DNA from: JABDQA01 sp963824415
Lineage (GTDB): Bacteria > Desulfobacterota > Desulfobulbia > Desulfobulbales > Desulfocapsaceae
NCBI GenBank assembly: GCA_963824415.1
Contig: CAWGPM010000003.1
Coordinates: 62,001-126,000, forward strand
DNA length: 64,000 nt
Direction of reading: 5' to 3'
Translations under genes and position numbers: made by a program
Shown here: one piece after another, positions 7,997 to 16,995 of the stretch
Numbering within the stretch: the first letter of the stretch is position 1
Layout of the letters: each line of letters begins with the position of its first letter
Notes under the pieces: model-generated
The model's input: only the letters and a program-made list of their open reading frames with translations
Databases searched by the model: none
What the model was told of the DNA's origin: nothing

Positions 7997-10900
7997 TGCG
8001 TGGCTTTGTCTGGTTTACAGCTGTCTGCCTGTTTTCGCTGGGCCTCCTGGTCTCTGTTGGGCTGATGAGTACTGCCGGTCTGCGCGGCCTGCTGTCACTG
8101 GTATCCGCATTACCGGATATCTCGATACGCGTCGGCAGGGTCAGCGGCCGTTTGCTGGACTCGTGGCAACTCGAAGATCTGGTTGTGGATCTTTCAGTCG
8201 CCCGCATCAGCGTCGCAAAACTGAGCGGTGACTGGCGCCCTGCCGATCTGCTGCAGAGGCAACTGCATGTCGCCGATATCTCTGCGCGAGGAGTTTCGGT
8301 GCGCCTGAAAGCTGGTGCTGATAAAGCGGTGCCGGATGAATCGGAGCCCGCATCTGCGCTTTTTCCGTTACCGGTTGCGCTGCTGATTGGCAGGGTTCTG
8401 GTCGAGGAAGGGGTCGTATTCTCGGCAGACCACGAGGAACTTCTGGTGATTGAGCGGTTTGAGGCTGCTTTTGACAGTACTATCTCTGGCAGCGCGCAGG
8501 GCCGGGCATCGTTGCGCAGTCCCCATTACGGGTTCGAGCTCAAAGGGCAGGCAGAGCGCACAGAAGATACCCCGATTGCGCTGGAGGGCACCTGGTGGGT
8601 AGATCTTGAAGGTTACCATAGGGTAGACGGCGATGTACGTGTTGGCGGTACACTCGAGCGAGCTGATGGTTCGCTGTCGGTGAGGGCGCCGGCTCCGTTC
8701 ACTATTGGTGGCCGGGTCGAACATCTGCTGAAGCGGCCCACCTGGGACCTGGCGGGCGGTACAGAGTCAATCGAGCTGCAAAGCATCCACCCGGACTGGC
8801 CCGAGGCCAGATTGAATCTGCAGGTGAAAAGTGCCGGTCGCTTCGATGATTACCACGGCTCATTGTCCGCCTCCTATAGCCGGCAGCCAGATGAGCCGTT
8901 TCGGATCGAGATGGCTGTTGCCGGAGACCAGGTCAGAGCCCAAATTGTTTCGGCGGAAATAGCCCACCGGGACGGTCGTGCGCATCTGCGCGGCGTAATC
9001 GATTACCGCGACACGCTCTCCTGGGAGGCGTCGGCTTCGGTGCAATCCCTTGATCTATCTGAATTTGCCGGCAACATCGGATTGCTTGTCGAGGCTGAGC
9101 TGCGTTCGCAGGGAACCTGGTCCAGCAATGGGTTGGATTACTTTGTTGAAATCGACACACTGACCGGGGAGTTGCGTGACCCAGCACTCGACTTCTCCGG
9201 CAGTCTGCATTTGCAGGGAGACGCGCAGCATATCAGCCTCAGTCAAGTGGAGATAACAAGCGGCGCCGGTTCGCTGCGGGGCCGGGGCAATCTGGGCTGG
9301 GGTGATGGGTTGTCCTGGCAGACGAATTTTGACCTGCACCAGTTTGAGCCTGCCAGACTGGCTGAGCTGCCGGAGGGCAGGATCAGTGCAGGCATAACTG
9401 CCGAAGGCAGACTGGTAAAAGAGAATCTGAGCCTTGCGGCAACGTTGAGCTCCTTATCCGGCGAACTGGCTGGCCACGACTTGAGCGGGAGCGGTTCGAT
9501 AGAAATTGACAACACCGTTTTTGTTTTCTCAGACGTCGATCTAGTCTGGGGTGAGAACAGTATCCATCTCGAAGGCAGTGCCGGGGATGAATATGATCTG
9601 CAACTCACTGTCGATGGAGCCGATCTTGGAGTTTTCTACCCGGAATTTGAAGGCCGCATGCACCTGGCGGGAACACTTCACGGCCCGCGGGCTGAACCGG
9701 CCGCCCGGCTCGATTTTTCATGGCTGGATGCTGCCTTCCAGGATCGACCAATTCCTCCCGTAAGCGGCACCATGGAAGTGCGCCTCAGCGAAGATCTGCG
9801 GGCAGCCGAGAGCATTTCTTCTGATATCGCTTTTGCAGGCAGCACGGCAGCCATTAAAGGAACTCTGGACTGGCGCACGGGGTTTTCCTGGAACAGCCTG
9901 ATCGAAATCAGATCGCTGAAGGCAAGTACATTTAATGCGCCGCTCGAGGCAGTCGCCGATATTGACCTCAGCCTCTCAGGAAAGTGGCAGGCCGATTTGC
10001 TCGAATACCGCGCGGATTTTACCGATATCCAGGCAGAGGTCGGGCCATTCTCCATTCCCATGCAGGCTGCAGCGCAGCTTAAGGGCGACTTCACAGGGCT
10101 GGAATTGAGCTCGGCAGAGCTGCATATCGAAGATGGTTCGGTGCAGGTGAGCGGGCTTCTGAACTGGTCTGGCGCTATCGAGTGGGAGGCCCGGCTTGGG
10201 GTCAATGCACTGAATCCGCAGGTGTTCGGTGCTCTGCCTGAAGGCAGTATCAACGCCGAGCTAAGCGGCAGCGGCAAGATTGTAGATGGCAGTCAGCAGG
10301 TTCTGGCAACAATCGATCACCTGTCCGGGATCCTGGCAGGGTACGAACTGGAGGGCGGCGGTGCGCTGAGCTATATCGACAATAGTTTTCAAACCGACGG
10401 CCTCTACCTGCAAAACGGCGCCAACAGACTCGATATTGCGGGGCTGGCCGGTTCCTCATACGGCTTGAGCTTTCGCTTCCAGGGCAACGAGCTCAGCAGG
10501 CTTTACCCGCAGCTGGCAGGTGTCATTGAGGCATCGGGGACGATTTCCGGAAGCAGTCAGGAGCCGGAAGGCCAAATCGGTTTTACGGCCAAAGATCTCG
10601 CCTATGAGGATCATTTTATCGCGACTCTGTCGGGCAATGGTGCGCTGAAGCTAAGCGGTGATAACACCCTGAAGGTCTCGTTGGCGGCTACAGGCCTCAA
10701 AAGCGGTGCTATTGTTCTGGATCGGCTCAAGGTGGAGCTGGCGGGCACGCCTCAGCAGCATCGGATTTCCCTGAACGGGAACTTTGCTGAGGCGGATTTT
10801 GGTCTTGCGGCAACCGGAGGAGTGCAGGATACAACCTCCTGGGAGGGGATAATCGATGATCTGAGTTATGAACATCGAGTGTTTGGTTCTTGGCGGCAGC

Positions 10901-12627
10901 GAACCCCAAGCCGACTTACTCTTTCAACCGATGGGGTCTGGCTTGAAGCGCTATGTATCGACTCAGGTGAGCATGGAGCCTGTGTCGAGGGGACCTGGCA
11001 GTCCGCCGGGAACTGGCGCTTTGATCTTGCCGAGCTGCGTTTTGACCTGGCCGATCTCTATCAATGGGGACTGCTCACCACGGCCATCGAAGGCAAACTC
11101 CAGGGGCAGCTCAGCTCAACGGGTTCAGCGCTGCTCGTTGAATCCATGCACGGCACGTTCAGGATTCCCGAACTTGAGATACGCCTGGACCAGGAGGAAC
11201 TGCTGCAAAATGTGCGCTGGCTCGATACCGAACTCAGCGTAAATCTGGATCAGTCGAGACTGCAGACAGTCCTGTCTTCTCGTGCCGCGGATGGCTCGAA
11301 CATCGATGGCGAAATTTCAATCAACGGTTTCGGCAACCTGGCCGAGCCTCTGGACGATCTGGAACTGCAGGGTCATGGTGCACTTGATATCAAGGACTTG
11401 AGTCTGCTTAAGGCGCTCACCGGCGACTATCTCATTCCCACCGGCCATCTGGTCGCGGACCTTGCTGTTGGGGGCGTGGTTGCCAACCCGGAACTGACAG
11501 GCCACCTCGAGCTGCAGGGCGGCGCGCTTCAATTTCCACAACTGGGGACTTCTCTGACAGATATGCAGGGTGAAGTTCAAGCAGGCGAAGATGGGCTTAC
11601 AATCAGTCTCGATGCTGTTTGCGGAGAAGGCACAGCCCAGGGTTCGGGAACGCTGCGCTTTGGCGACGAAGACTGGCGGGGTGCGTTTCTTATCACCGGC
11701 AGTGACTGCCAGGTGATGAATGTGCCGGAGCTGGCAATTACTGCCAGCCCGGAGCTCGAACTGGTCCTCGGCTCGAACGGTGGTCGCTTGACCGGCAGCC
11801 TGATGATACCCCGGGCCTTGATCAAACCTGAGATGATGACGGGGGCCAAGTCGGAATCCACCGATGTGGTTTTCGTTGGTGAGCAGGGGGGTAGTTCCAG
11901 GTGGCCGTTTAATTATGAGCTCACGATAGAGCTCGGAGACGACATTGCGGTCGACGGCTACGGACTCAACGCGAACCTGGCCGGCGGTCTTAGCGTCAGC
12001 AATAAAAGAACAATGGTGACTGGCCGGGGAGTGCTCGATGTCACGCAGGGGACTTTTACCATTTTCGGAAAACCGCTGAAAATAGCGCGTGGACGGCTCG
12101 GATTTAACGGCGGCCCCATTGATAACCCGACGCTTGATGTAAGTGCCAGAAAGGTTATAGGAACGAATCAATTCGGGCAGGATAATATTGTGGTGGGCGT
12201 CAACGTGATCGGCACTGTTGCTGACTTTGAGATTGAGCTTTTCTCCATACCGCCGATGAAAGACCAGGAAATTGTCACCTATATCCTGTTTGACAAGTCA
12301 TTTGCCTCGTCAGATCAATCTTCACGCGGCATAGCTGACTCAGCTCTGCAATCATTCGGGTTGTCCAGAGGCAGTGCAATTTTAGGAAGCGTGACGAAAA
12401 TACTGCCGGTTGATGATATTCGCATTGAAGGTATTGCCAGTGACGATGCCTCTCTGGTTGTCGGCCGGAGCTTGACGGAACGACTCTCGGTCAGCTATGA
12501 TTTCAATCTGTTTAACAATTCCGGCATTATCAAGGTTCGCTATGAATTCGGCAAGGGCTTCTCAGTACAGAGCAGAAACGCATTCGATACCAACGGCATC
12601 GAGCTGCTCTATTCATTTGAACGATGA
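7993..12627 (+). CDS. tamB: TamB, inner-membrane-anchored translocation and lipid-bridge protein
   Basis: A 1544-residue AsmA-like/TamB protein. It has an N-terminal membrane anchor (about residues 4-30), a long region of repeated beta-rich segments such as DGSVQVSGLLNWSGAIEW and GAGSLRGRGNLGWGDGLSW, and the conserved C-terminal TamB domain (about 1200-1544) ending in a beta-signal-like LLYSFER. The length is somewhat above the 1259 residues of E. coli TamB, because there are more repeats. It acts with TamA in outer-membrane protein insertion, and family members are implicated in phospholipid transport to the outer membrane. The ATG at 7993 overlaps the tamA stop. Confidence 0.92.
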   Translation: MMRGFVWFTAVCLFSLGLLVSVGLMSTAGLRGLLSLVSALPDISIRVGRVSGRLLDSWQLEDLVVDLSVARISVAKLSGDWRPADLLQRQLHVADISARGVSVRLKAGADKAVPDESEPASALFPLPVALLIGRVLVEEGVVFSADHEELLVIERFEAAFDSTISGSAQGRASLRSPHYGFELKGQAERTEDTPIALEGTWWVDLEGYHRVDGDVRVGGTLERADGSLSVRAPAPFTIGGRVEHLLKRPTWDLAGGTESIELQSIHPDWPEARLNLQVKSAGRFDDYHGSLSASYSRQPDEPFRIEMAVAGDQVRAQIVSAEIAHRDGRAHLRGVIDYRDTLSWEASASVQSLDLSEFAGNIGLLVEAELRSQGTWSSNGLDYFVEIDTLTGELRDPALDFSGSLHLQGDAQHISLSQVEITSGAGSLRGRGNLGWGDGLSWQTNFDLHQFEPARLAELPEGRISAGITAEGRLVKENLSLAATLSSLSGELAGHDLSGSGSIEIDNTVFVFSDVDLVWGENSIHLEGSAGDEYDLQLTVDGADLGVFYPEFEGRMHLAGTLHGPRAEPAARLDFSWLDAAFQDRPIPPVSGTMEVRLSEDLRAAESISSDIAFAGSTAAIKGTLDWRTGFSWNSLIEIRSLKASTFNAPLEAVADIDLSLSGKWQADLLEYRADFTDIQAEVGPFSIPMQAAAQLKGDFTGLELSSAELHIEDGSVQVSGLLNWSGAIEWEARLGVNALNPQVFGALPEGSINAELSGSGKIVDGSQQVLATIDHLSGILAGYELEGGGALSYIDNSFQTDGLYLQNGANRLDIAGLAGSSYGLSFRFQGNELSRLYPQLAGVIEASGTISGSSQEPEGQIGFTAKDLAYEDHFIATLSGNGALKLSGDNTLKVSLAATGLKSGAIVLDRLKVELAGTPQQHRISLNGNFAEADFGLAATGGVQDTTSWEGIIDDLSYEHRVFGSWRQRTPSRLTLSTDGVWLEALCIDSGEHGACVEGTWQSAGNWRFDLAELRFDLADLYQWGLLTTAIEGKLQGQLSSTGSALLVESMHGTFRIPELEIRLDQEELLQNVRWLDTELSVNLDQSRLQTVLSSRAADGSNIDGEISINGFGNLAEPLDDLELQGHGALDIKDLSLLKALTGDYLIPTGHLVADLAVGGVVANPELTGHLELQGGALQFPQLGTSLTDMQGEVQAGEDGLTISLDAVCGEGTAQGSGTLRFGDEDWRGAFLITGSDCQVMNVPELAITASPELELVLGSNGGRLTGSLMIPRALIKPEMMTGAKSESTDVVFVGEQGGSSRWPFNYELTIELGDDIAVDGYGLNANLAGGLSVSNKRTMVTGRGVLDVTQGTFTIFGKPLKIARGRLGFNGGPIDNPTLDVSARKVIGTNQFGQDNIVVGVNVIGTVADFEIELFSIPPMKDQEIVTYILFDKSFASSDQSSRGIADSALQSFGLSRGSAILGSVTKILPVDDIRIEGIASDDASLVVGRSLTERLSVSYDFNLFNNSGIIKVRYEFGKGFSVQSRNAFDTNGIELLYSFER

Positions 12628-12738
12628 CCCTGCGGCTCAGAGCCGCTGGTGCGTGCAAGGGCGGTACGCTGGAAATATGCAGCAATGAGCCATGAAACGG
12701 ATGCGCGGTGATAAAAATACATTAGAAGAGGTGCGGGT

Positions 12739-13140
12739 ATGGGGCTGCAGGAACAGATAACAGCGGAACTGCAAAAATCGATAAAGCAGCGGGATAGCGC
12801 CCGGACGCAGGCCATCCGCATTGTGATCGGAGAATTTCAACGTCAACCGCAAAAAAAACTCGATGACGCCGCGGTTATCAATATCATCAAAAAACTGATA
12901 AAATCAGAACGGGAACTGCTCGCCGCTGCCGGCCAACAGACATCTGAATATATCGAGGTGCTGGAGGGCTACCTGCCGCAGCAGGCAGGCGAAGAGGAAA
13001 TCAGAGCATGGATCGAAGCCAACATCGATCTTTCTACGTTCGACAATAAGATGCAGGCCATGAAACCGATCATGGCCCACTTTGGCAGCAGCGCCGATGG
13101 TGGTGCAGTCAAAAAAATTCTGCAGAGTTTTGACGGCTGA
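12739..13140 (+). CDS. yqeY: GatB/YqeY domain protein
   Basis: A 133-residue helical protein of the GatB/YqeY family, related to the tRNA-binding tail of the amidotransferase subunit GatB. Typical features are the opening LQEQITAELQKSIKQRD, the middle YIEVLEGYLPQQ, and the ending FGSSADGGAVKKILQ. It is slightly shorter than the usual 145-150 residues. The family has been linked to tRNA-dependent amidation, but the function is not established. AGAGGTG precedes the ATG. It lies 51 bp upstream of trkA and may share its transcript. Confidence 0.85.
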   Translation: MGLQEQITAELQKSIKQRDSARTQAIRIVIGEFQRQPQKKLDDAAVINIIKKLIKSERELLAAAGQQTSEYIEVLEGYLPQQAGEEEIRAWIEANIDLSTFDNKMQAMKPIMAHFGSSADGGAVKKILQSFDG

Positions 13141-13191
13141 GCCCATGGCAATGCCAAAAGGAACGACAGGTTATCCGGGAACCGGGGTGCA

Positions 13192-14595
13192 ATGATCAAG
13201 CGACGGGTAAAAAAAGGAAACGTCCTCATTTTTGGACTGGGCGGTGTGGGGTTCTACCTGGCCAAGCGGCTGCAGCATGAGGAGTACGCGGTTACCGCCG
13301 TAGAGCCGGACCCCGAGCGATACGGTTATGGCGATGAATCCCTTGATATCAGATTGATCCGGGGAGAGGCGATGGATATCGGCTGCTGGAAAGAGGCCGG
13401 GGCCGAGTCGATGGATTGTGTGATCTGCGTCACCGACAACGATGCGGTGAACATGATGGCCGCCCGGATAGCCGACAAATTCGCTATTCCCTGGAAAATT
13501 GCCCGGGTCCGTTCACTTGATTTCGGCCTGCCCGGTTCGTTTCTCAGTGGAGAGGAGCTCAATATCGATCTGTTGATTCACCCTGAGGAAATGGCCGCTC
13601 AGGAGATCATCCGGTTGATAAAGCTGCGCCGCGGCAACGAGGTGATCGATATTGCCGAGGGTCAGATCCAGCTTCTGGCAGCCGGCATAACCGACGATTC
13701 CAAGTTTGCCAACCAGAAACTGAAGGACATCTCGCACAGATATGCTCACTTCGACTTCCGGGTGGTGGCTGTCGCCCGGGGCATCACCACCATCATTCCC
13801 CACGGCGATCTGGAGATCCTGCCCCATGATCAGATCGTGGTGATGACCGATCGAGCGAACCTGCCTGAACTTATGGAAATAGCCGGTCTGCCGCAGGGTG
13901 TCCGGCAGCGGATTATGATCGTCGGGGGCGGACTGGTCGGCGGCCGGGTTGCCGAACTGCTGAAAAAATCGGTGGAGGTCACCCTGATCGAGGCAGACGG
14001 CACCAAAGCTCAGGCCTTAGCGGATTCACTGCCCTACGTAGAAGTCCTGCACGGCGACGGCTCCAACGCCGATGTGCTGCAGAAAGCAGGGGTCAAAGAA
14101 GTCGACACCTTTATTTCAGCAACAGGCGATAACGAAACCAATATCATGAGCTCTCTGCTGGCCAAGAATTTGATGTCTCAGAAAAAAAATGGCGAGCTGG
14201 TCGGCAGCGACAAGACCATTGCCCTGGTCACCAAGGAGGATTATCAGGTCCTGGCGGCGACCATCGGGCTCGATGTCGCACTGAATAAGAAAATCATGGC
14301 GGCCAGTGAGATCATGAAATATATCAGGCGCAGCGAGCTGATCTCGGTGGCCCACCTGCATGGGTTCGACGCTGAGGTGGTCGAACTGGTTGCCGCGCCT
14401 AACTCGCCGATTACCAGAAAACCACTGGCCAAATTCGATGCCGGTTACCATGGCAAGATCCTGATCGGCAGCGTCTATCGAGACGGCGCCTGGCAGATTG
14501 CGGTCGGCGATACCCATATCCTTGAAAATGAACGGGTGATCTGCGTCTGTTTATCAATGCAGCTTAAGCTGCTCAGAAACCTGTTTGCGGTTTAA
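13192..14595 (+). CDS. trkA: Trk potassium uptake regulatory subunit TrkA
   Basis: A 467-residue cytoplasmic NAD(H)-binding gating subunit of the Trk potassium transporter. It is built as two RCK units, each with a Rossmann RCK_N domain and a RCK_C domain. The nucleotide motifs are FGLGGVGFYLAKRL near residue 14 and IVGGGLVGGRVAELL near residue 241. Full-length duplicated TrkA is normally about 458 residues, so it is intact. GGGGTG precedes the ATG. Its channel partner trkH is the next gene but on the opposite strand, ending 90 bp away. Confidence 0.93.
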   Translation: MIKRRVKKGNVLIFGLGGVGFYLAKRLQHEEYAVTAVEPDPERYGYGDESLDIRLIRGEAMDIGCWKEAGAESMDCVICVTDNDAVNMMAARIADKFAIPWKIARVRSLDFGLPGSFLSGEELNIDLLIHPEEMAAQEIIRLIKLRRGNEVIDIAEGQIQLLAAGITDDSKFANQKLKDISHRYAHFDFRVVAVARGITTIIPHGDLEILPHDQIVVMTDRANLPELMEIAGLPQGVRQRIMIVGGGLVGGRVAELLKKSVEVTLIEADGTKAQALADSLPYVEVLHGDGSNADVLQKAGVKEVDTFISATGDNETNIMSSLLAKNLMSQKKNGELVGSDKTIALVTKEDYQVLAATIGLDVALNKKIMAASEIMKYIRRSELISVAHLHGFDAEVVELVAAPNSPITRKPLAKFDAGYHGKILIGSVYRDGAWQIAVGDTHILENERVICVCLSMQLKLLRNLFAV

Positions 14596-14619
14596 TCTCT
14601 ATCTGCCAGTACGTTCTGA

Positions 14620-14676
14620 GCTGCGCGCCGCCTCCTGCAGCCACATTCATGGATTCGCTGAGGTGCTGCGCGCCGC
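14620..14676. repeat. 12-bp direct repeat between trkA and trkH
   Basis: The 12-mer GCTGCGCGCCGC occurs at 14620-14631 and again at 14665-14676, in the 90-bp gap between the convergent trkA and trkH stops. Each copy contains the self-complementary core GCGCGC. Neither copy is followed by a T run, so this is not a classical terminator. Confidence 0.4.
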
Positions 14677-14685
14677 TCAACCAAT

Positions 14686-16143
14686 CTATCTTTTCCAGAA
14701 GGCCGGGAAGAAGACGACCAGGGCGGTAAACATCTCCAGTCTTCCCACCAGCATATTCCAGGAGAGAAACCACTTACCGAAATCGGAAATAAACGCGTAG
14801 TTCTGAGACGGTCCGACGCCGCCGAAGCCGGGACCGATGTTCATCAGCGCTGCAATCACCGAACTCATCGCAGTGATGTAATCCATCCGATCCGACAGAA
14901 CCATTACACAGCCGCCCAACAGGACCATGAAGATATTGACGATAAAGTAGCAAACAGCCAGGTCGATAACCGTATCCTGCACAGGTTTGCCATTTATCCG
15001 CACTGAGACAACCGACATCGGCTGTATGTAGATTTTTTTTATCGATCCGTACAGGTATTTGCAGATAATAACGTAGTGGACGACCTTTATGCCGCTTGTC
15101 GTTGATCCGGCACAGGCACCGATAAAACAGACGGTGAAAAGAAACATCTGGGAGGCCTGGGGCCAGAGTTCGTAGTCTGCCGTGGTGAAGCCTGTGGTGG
15201 TCAATATTGAAACGACTTGAAATGAGCCGTATCTGAGGGAATCCCAGAAATTGTCATAATATTGACTGAGCCACAAATTGAGTGCTACCGCCAGACAGAA
15301 TAGCACTGTGAGAACGGCATACCAGCGCAGCTCGGTATTTTCCTTTGCTGCGGTGAAGTTGCCTTTAAGCATCTGATAGAACAGAACGAAGGTCATGCCG
15401 CCCAGAAACATGAAACAGATGGTCACCCAATCAAAATAGGCGCTGTCATAATAGGCAATGCTCGCATTCTTCGGCGAATAGCCCGAGGTGGAGACGGTTC
15501 CAAAGGCGGTGCAGAGAGCATCGAAAAGATCCATGCCGCCGGCAAACAAGAGCAGTGTCTGGGCTACATTTAAGGCAAGATAGATTCCCCAGAGCCAGAT
15601 CATCGCGTCGCGGTTTCTGGCGATGAATTTATCTTTGGTAATCACCTGGCCGGGACTCGATTCTGCCCGGAACAGCCGCACGCCGCCCATGCCATGCGGC
15701 AGGAAAATTACGGTCAGGGTCAAAAACCCCATACCACCGAGCAGATGGGTCTGGCTGCGCCAGAATAGCAGGCCGTGAGGGACCACTTCGATATCGGTCA
15801 ATATGGTGGCACCGGTCGTGGTGTAACCCGACATCATTTCAAAAAAGGCATCGGTAAAAGAAGGTATCGATCCGTGCAGAATAAAGGGCAGGCCCGACAG
15901 CGCTGAGATGAGAATCCAGCCCACGGTCGAGATAAAAAGCCCGTCCTTGATGCTCAGCTCGTCGATCCTGCGGAAGAAATGGCGCAGAATAAGACCGATG
16001 GCAAGGATCACTGCAGCAGAGACGAGCAGGCTCATAAGGTCATCCTCCCCGTAAATCAGAGAACAGCCTATCGGCAGTACCATCGATCCGCCGGTCACCA
16101 GAAGCAGGGTGCTCAGCACGTTGCAAATCGCGGCTCTATTCAC
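14686..16143 (-). CDS. trkH: Trk potassium transporter channel subunit TrkH
   Basis: A 485-residue membrane protein of the TrkH/KtrB superfamily, with four repeated membrane-pore-membrane units. Pore-loop sequences are visible as SGYTTTGATIL, GTVSTSGYSP, VSILTTTGFTTADYE and NIGPGFGGVGP, each with the selectivity glycine. It imports K+ under control of TrkA. The ATG is at 16143. The start faces the universal stress protein gene across about 400 bp, and the end converges on trkA. Confidence 0.93.
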   Translation of the reverse strand: MNRAAICNVLSTLLLVTGGSMVLPIGCSLIYGEDDLMSLLVSAAVILAIGLILRHFFRRIDELSIKDGLFISTVGWILISALSGLPFILHGSIPSFTDAFFEMMSGYTTTGATILTDIEVVPHGLLFWRSQTHLLGGMGFLTLTVIFLPHGMGGVRLFRAESSPGQVITKDKFIARNRDAMIWLWGIYLALNVAQTLLLFAGGMDLFDALCTAFGTVSTSGYSPKNASIAYYDSAYFDWVTICFMFLGGMTFVLFYQMLKGNFTAAKENTELRWYAVLTVLFCLAVALNLWLSQYYDNFWDSLRYGSFQVVSILTTTGFTTADYELWPQASQMFLFTVCFIGACAGSTTSGIKVVHYVIICKYLYGSIKKIYIQPMSVVSVRINGKPVQDTVIDLAVCYFIVNIFMVLLGGCVMVLSDRMDYITAMSSVIAALMNIGPGFGGVGPSQNYAFISDFGKWFLSWNMLVGRLEMFTALVVFFPAFWKR

Positions 16144-16551
16144 AATCTCCCTCGAACATCTGGCTACCTTGAAAAATTGTCTTTGCGTCCTAACTCTGCG
16201 TTGCGCGCAAAAATTTTATCCTTGGAATATCAATTATATGCCTGCGGTAAAATGTTCACTCGCGCCTTGATTTTGAACGAAAATCCTAATTTTACAAGGT
16301 ACCCGTCTGTCATCTCAGCTTGAAATAAGTTTCATGCTGTTTCGATTAATCAATTTTAGCACGTGTGTCCAATCATTTGTCCACCACGCAGATTGCCCAA
16401 ACAGCTACCATCTGGTCAATAGATTGAAACAATTTTAAATAGTTGCGTTAGGCTGGTTAAAAAGCTAGAGTAGCCCGAGCCTGAACTGGCTGTCCATGGT
16501 GCTGTGTCAGGCCGCCCGAATGAATCGTTGATGAGCCTTGGGAGGGTCGTT
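16144..16551. other. non-coding region between trkH and the universal stress gene
   Basis: This 408-bp gap is clearly richer in A and T than its surroundings. It should hold the divergent promoters of trkH (minus) and the usp-APC operon (plus). I find no convincing hexamer pair, palindromic operator, small RNA signature or coding frame. The open frame reaching back to 16504 is treated as untranslated, because the ribosome site at 16541-16545 favours the GTG at 16552. Confidence 0.5.
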
Positions 16552-16989
16552 GTGACGGAAAAACAACGCAGAATTCTGGTTGGGTACAACCTCTACTACA
16601 CCTCAGATGAGGTTATCAAGGTGGCCATCGATCATGCCCACGCTTTTAACGGCAAGCTCTATGTGGTCAGTTCGATCGTCGGTCATTCTCTGGACCGGGA
16701 GGGCAAGGTTGCCAACATCAAAGCCCGGGAACGTCTTGACAAATTAAAGGAGCGCCTCAAGCAGGAAGGAATTCCTCATGAAGTAAACCTGATCGTCAGA
16801 CTGAGCGATCCCGGGGACGACCTCGTCCGCTTTGCAATTGAGCACGAGATCGATGAAATGGTTATCGGATTCAAGATACGTTCGACCATCGGGGAGATCA
16901 TTTTCGGTTCGAACTATCGCGCCATAATCGCCAAAGCACCTTGTCCCGTCGTCACTGTCCATGTGCCGGGTGAATCGATCGATGCATAA
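16552..16989 (+). CDS. universal stress protein, UspA family
   Basis: A 145-residue single-domain Usp fold protein. The first strand is RRILVGYNLYYTSDEV and the last segment is FGSNYRAIIAKAPCPVVTVH, with the glycine and serine/asparagine pattern of ATP-binding Usp proteins (GFKIRSTIGEIIFGSNYR). I chose the GTG at 16552 because GGAGG lies 6 bases upstream at 16541-16545 and the resulting length fits the family. A longer form from a GTG at 16504 is open. Six bases separate it from the permease gene, so the pair forms an operon, and the Usp may modulate the transporter; that is an inference from position. Confidence 0.85.
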   Translation: MTEKQRRILVGYNLYYTSDEVIKVAIDHAHAFNGKLYVVSSIVGHSLDREGKVANIKARERLDKLKERLKQEGIPHEVNLIVRLSDPGDDLVRFAIEHEIDEMVIGFKIRSTIGEIIFGSNYRAIIAKAPCPVVTVHVPGESIDA

Positions 16990-16995
16990 GGCGCG

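Noticed and set aside
11317..12171. 284-codon minus-strand frame inside tamB
   Set aside because: tamB is a single long continuous frame here with conserved C-terminal domain; the antisense translation shows no domain.
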